From positions 1-16,145 of the forward strand of contig JAFYUD010000157.1 of the NCBI GenBank assembly GCA_017549665.1: a stretch of 16,145 nucleotides of DNA. Reading direction: 5' to 3'. How positions within the stretch are numbered: the stretch's first letter is position 1; the number at the start of each line of letters is the position of its first letter. Below are positions 13,273-16,145 of the stretch, one piece after another. Position numbers and translations under genes: made by a program. Below the pieces are notes generated by a model, which saw only the letters and a program-made list of their open reading frames with translations, was not told where the DNA came from and made no database searches. Origin of the DNA: Clostridia bacterium. Its GTDB lineage: Bacteria; Bacillota_A; Clostridia; Oscillospirales; Acutalibacteraceae.

Positions 13273-14295
13273 GTGGAAGAAAATGAATATCGTATGATGT
13301 CTCCCGATTTCACCTCGGCAGACACCGAAACCGAAGTATCATTAAGACCGAAAACACTTGATGATTACATCGGACAGGAAAAAGTCAAAGAAAATCTTAA
13401 GATATACATGGATGCGGCTATCGGCAGAAATGAGACACTTGATCACGTTCTTTTGTATGGACCGCCCGGATTGGGTAAGACTACTCTTGCCGGCATTATT
13501 GCAAATCAGATGAATGTCCAGATAAGAGTAACATCAGGTCCTGCCATTGAAAAACCGGGTGATCTTGCCGCACTTCTTACAAATCTCAACGAAGGTGATG
13601 TTCTTTTCATTGATGAGATTCACAGACTTTCAAGAAGTGTTGAGGAAGTCCTTTATCCGGCAATGGAGGATAATGTAATTGATATCATTATCGGCAAAGG
13701 CCCTTCAGCCAGATCCATAAGACTTGATCTGAAGAAATTCACACTCGTAGGTGCTACAACACGTGCAGGTCAGCTTACAGCGCCGCTCAGGGATCGTTTC
13801 GGTGTTGTTTTAAGACTTGAGCTTTACACACCTTACGAGCTTGCAGAGATTGTCAAGCGCAGTGCGGGAATCCTCGGGATTGAAATCGATGACGACGGTG
13901 CAATTGAAATTGCATCAAGATCAAGAGGTACTCCCAGAATTGCGAACAGACTTCTCAAGCGAGCCAGAGACTTTGCTCAGGTTGTGGGAAGCGGTATGAT
14001 AACTGAAGAGGATGCAAGACTTGCGCTTTCAAGAATGGAAATTGATGAGCTTGGTCTTGACAATATCGACAGACTTATTCTTACCACAATGATAAATAAT
14101 TACAATGGCGGACCGGTAGGTCTCGAAACCATAGCGGCGGCTATCGGTGAAGAAGCTATCACAATTGAGGATGTTTACGAACCGTATCTTATGCAGATAG
14201 GCTTCATCGGCAGAACTCCAAGAGGAAGAGTTGCAACTAATGCGGCATATACTCATTTAGGAATTGAAAAACCCGGACAGCAGGGGTTGTATTAA
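13273..14295 (+). CDS. ruvB: Holliday junction branch migration ATPase RuvB
   Basis: RuvB is the AAA+ hexameric motor that drives branch migration with RuvA. Walker A is GPPGLGKT (63-70), Walker B is LFIDEIH (111-117), sensor 1 is in VGATTRAG, and the C-terminal winged helix ends in [10 protein letters not shown]. The N-terminal [12 protein letters not shown] is the family opening. The length of 340 residues is normal. The start is GTG at 13273, with AAAGGG at 13258-13263. A later ATG would remove conserved N-terminal residues. It is the third gene of the ruvCAB cluster. glmM follows after 48 bases with no terminator, so read-through is likely. Confidence 0.97.
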   Translation: MEENEYRMMSPDFTSADTETEVSLRPKTLDDYIGQEKVKENLKIYMDAAIGRNETLDHVLLYGPPGLGKTTLAGIIANQMNVQIRVTSGPAIEKPGDLAALLTNLNEGDVLFIDEIHRLSRSVEEVLYPAMEDNVIDIIIGKGPSARSIRLDLKKFTLVGATTRAGQLTAPLRDRFGVVLRLELYTPYELAEIVKRSAGILGIEIDDDGAIEIASRSRGTPRIANRLLKRARDFAQVVGSGMITEEDARLALSRMEIDELGLDNIDRLILTTMINNYNGGPVGLETIAAAIGEEAITIEDVYEPYLMQIGFIGRTPRGRVATNAAYTHLGIEKPGQQGLY

Positions 14296-14343
14296 AGCAA
14301 TTACAGTCTGATTTTTCATTTCTTATAAAACGGAGGCTATGTT

Positions 14344-15693
14344 ATGGGAAGACTTTTCGGAACAGACGGAGCAAGAGGCGTTGCAAACACAGAGATTACC
14401 TGTGAGCTTGCCACGAAAATCGGCAGAGCAACAGCAATGGTTCTTTCAGAAAACACGGATAATAAACTGAAGATAATTATTGGCACAGACACAAGAAAAT
14501 CTGCAGATATGTTATCGTGTGCGTTGGCGTCGGGCTTATGCTCGGTCGGTGCTGACGTGATAATGCTCGGAGTTGTTCCCACTCCTGCAGTTGCATATCT
14601 CGTTAAGAAATGCGGATATGATGCAGGTGTGATGATTTCCGCATCACATAACCCTTATGAATACAACGGTATCAAAATTTTCCGTTCGGACGGCTATAAG
14701 CTTCCTGACAAGGTTGAAGATGAAATTGAGGCAATAATCCTTGATGAAGTCAGAATTCCTCCTGTCGTTATCGGTGAAGCTGTGGGCAGTATCACTTATG
14801 CTGAGAATGCTGTCAGTGACTATGTGAATCATATTGCTTCAACTGCAGACAAAACATTTGAGGGAATGAAAATAGCACTTGACTGTGCTAACGGCTCTGC
14901 AAGTGTTACCGCAGAAAGGCTTTTCAGAAAAACAGGTGTTGAATATGAAATAATAAATGCATCTCCTGACGGAATGAATATCAATAACAGCTGCGGCTCA
15001 ACACATATTGAAGTTTTAAGCAGCTTTGTCTGTGAAAACAGCTTTGATGCAGGATTTGCCTTTGACGGTGATGCAGACAGAGTACTGGCTGTTGACAGAA
15101 ACGGAAATGTAATTGACGGTGATATGCTTATGGCTGTTGCCGCAAAATATATGAAAGATAAAAATAAACTCAGCGGCAATACTCTCGTTGCAACGGTGAT
15201 GAGCAATATGGGATTGTTTGAGTTTTGTGATAAAAACGGTATCTTATGTGAAAAGACGGCTGTCGGTGACAGGTATGTTCTTGAACGGATGATTGAGAAA
15301 GGATATTGTCTTGGCGGTGAACAGTCGGGTCATATTATTTTTCTTGATCATTCAACAACAGGTGACGGTCAGCTTTCCGCAGTACAGATACTCAATATAA
15401 TCAGGAATACGGGAAAATCACTGGATGAGCTTGTTTCTGAGGTTGAAATTTTTCCGCAGGTGCTTAAGAATGTCAGAGTGTCTGCATTCGGAAAGCTCAG
15501 ACTCAGTGAGGATGATGATATCAGACTTGCTGTTGAAAAGGCGGAAAAGGAGCTTGGGAATTCAGGACGTATTCTTGTAAGAGCTTCAGGTACAGAGCCT
15601 CTCGTCAGAGTTATGATTGAGGGCAGAGATAAAGAAAAAACAGAAAAACTCAGCAATATGATTGCTGCGGTTATTAAAGAAAGGCTTATATAG
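14344..15693 (+). CDS. glmM: Phosphoglucosamine mutase
   Basis: GlmM interconverts glucosamine-6-phosphate and glucosamine-1-phosphate on the way to UDP-GlcNAc for peptidoglycan. The four family signatures are present: the phosphoserine loop ISASHNP with S101 (98-104), the magnesium loop DGDADR (241-246), the sugar-binding GEQSGH (325-330), and the phosphate-binding RASGTEPLVRV (413-423). The length of 449 residues is normal. CGGAGG precedes the ATG. No glmS ribozyme-like leader is present, and glmS is not in view. It probably shares the ruvCAB transcript. The methyltransferase gene starts 1 base after its stop. Confidence 0.97.
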   Translation: MGRLFGTDGARGVANTEITCELATKIGRATAMVLSENTDNKLKIIIGTDTRKSADMLSCALASGLCSVGADVIMLGVVPTPAVAYLVKKCGYDAGVMISASHNPYEYNGIKIFRSDGYKLPDKVEDEIEAIILDEVRIPPVVIGEAVGSITYAENAVSDYVNHIASTADKTFEGMKIALDCANGSASVTAERLFRKTGVEYEIINASPDGMNINNSCGSTHIEVLSSFVCENSFDAGFAFDGDADRVLAVDRNGNVIDGDMLMAVAAKYMKDKNKLSGNTLVATVMSNMGLFEFCDKNGILCEKTAVGDRYVLERMIEKGYCLGGEQSGHIIFLDHSTTGDGQLSAVQILNIIRNTGKSLDELVSEVEIFPQVLKNVRVSAFGKLRLSEDDDIRLAVEKAEKELGNSGRILVRASGTEPLVRVMIEGRDKEKTEKLSNMIAAVIKERLI

Positions 15694-15694
15694 T

Positions 15695-16145
15695 ATGAGA
15701 ATTTCAGATAAATGGGCAGATTATGAATTGATTGATTGTTCAGGCGGTGAAAGGCTTGAAAGATGGGGTAATGTCACTCTTGTAAGACCTGACCCTCAGG
15801 TTATATGGAATACTCCCAAAAAGCATCCTCTGTGGAGAAATGCCGATGCAAGATATTTCCGTTCCAACTCAGGCGGCGGCAAATGGGAAGTATATAAGAA
15901 TATTCCTGACAGATGGACTATTGATTACAATGAACTTACTTTCAATATAAAGACAATGGGCTTCAAGCACACAGGTCTTTTCCCTGAGCAGGCTGTCAAC
16001 TGGGACTTTGTTGCAGAAACTATCAAGAAGCAGAACAGGGAAGTAAAGGTACTCAATCTCTTTGCTTATACAGGCGGTGCAACAGTATCTGCACTTAAAG
16101 CAGGCGCTGCAGTTACCCATGTTGATGCTTCAAAGGGTATGGTGC
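15695..16145 (+). CDS. Class I SAM-dependent methyltransferase, RlmI-like (3' end outside window)
   Basis: The frame is open from ATG 15695 through the last base, giving 150 residues of an incomplete protein. The segment GFKHTGLFPEQAVNW (89-103) and the SAM-binding motif I LNLFAYTGGAT (120-130) followed by HVDASKGMV are typical of the COG1092 group related to the rRNA cytosine methyltransferases RlmI/RlmK. It lacks the N-terminal PUA domain of E. coli RlmI, as in a shorter Clostridia form. The catalytic motifs IV-VI lie beyond the window, so an RNA target is inference. The start is 1 base after the glmM stop, with AAAGAAAGG at 15675-15683. Confidence 0.85.
   Translation, partial: MRISDKWADYELIDCSGGERLERWGNVTLVRPDPQVIWNTPKKHPLWRNADARYFRSNSGGGKWEVYKNIPDRWTIDYNELTFNIKTMGFKHTGLFPEQAVNWDFVAETIKKQNREVKVLNLFAYTGGATVSALKAGAAVTHVDASKGMV

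Noticed and set aside
14301..14329. Separate glmM promoter (TTACAG, 17 bases, TATAAA)
   Set aside because: The -35 matches poorly, and the start would fall inside the ribosome binding site CGGAGG. Read-through from ruvCAB is simpler.

Overview
This window is a stretch of low-GC chromosome from an anaerobic Firmicute, most likely a Clostridia member of the Ruminococcus/Oscillospiraceae type. The evidence is the conserved orders lepB-rbgA-rnhB-yraN, tig-clpP-clpX and ruvC-ruvA-ruvB, plus AGGAGG-type ribosome binding sites and strong AAG/CCC codon preference in highly expressed genes. The family-level assignment is inference. There are no rRNA or tRNA genes, CRISPR arrays, insertion sequences or phage genes, and no gene-free stretch longer than about 150 bases.

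Layout. (1) 1-3065 on +: the 3' end of signal peptidase I and a terminator, then a tight cluster of rbgA (50S assembly GTPase), rnhB (RNase HII), yraN (UPF0102 nuclease-like) and an M19 dipeptidase, with ATGA overlaps between the first three. (2) 3054-4664: threonine synthase with its own promoter inside the end of the dipeptidase gene and a bidirectional terminator. (3) 4672-5637: a 56-residue cysteine-rich DUF1540 protein on the - strand, divergent from a metallophosphoesterase. (4) 5653-9162: the protein quality-control block of trigger factor, ClpP and ClpX. tig and clpP each have an extended -10 promoter. A perfect 9-bp inverted repeat overlaps the clpP promoter, and a stem-loop separates clpP from clpX. 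(5) 9142-11988: three single-gene units in alternating orientation, an alpha/beta hydrolase (-), a nitroreductase (+) and an Eis-like acetyltransferase (-), separated by bidirectional terminators and divergent promoters. (6) 12080-16145 on +: ruvC-ruvA-ruvB (Holliday junction processing), glmM (cell-wall precursor synthesis) and the 5' part of a class I SAM-dependent methyltransferase that runs off the end.

Most of the window is housekeeping: secretion, ribosome assembly, RNA/DNA hybrid removal, protein folding and turnover, recombination and cell-wall precursors. I found no convincing new multi-gene system. The most interesting points are the DUF1540 microprotein gene with palindromes in its divergent control region, the operator-like repeat on the clpP promoter, a terminator sitting 15 bases in front of rbgA, and a TGn extended -10 element in every well-formed intergenic promoter I could place.
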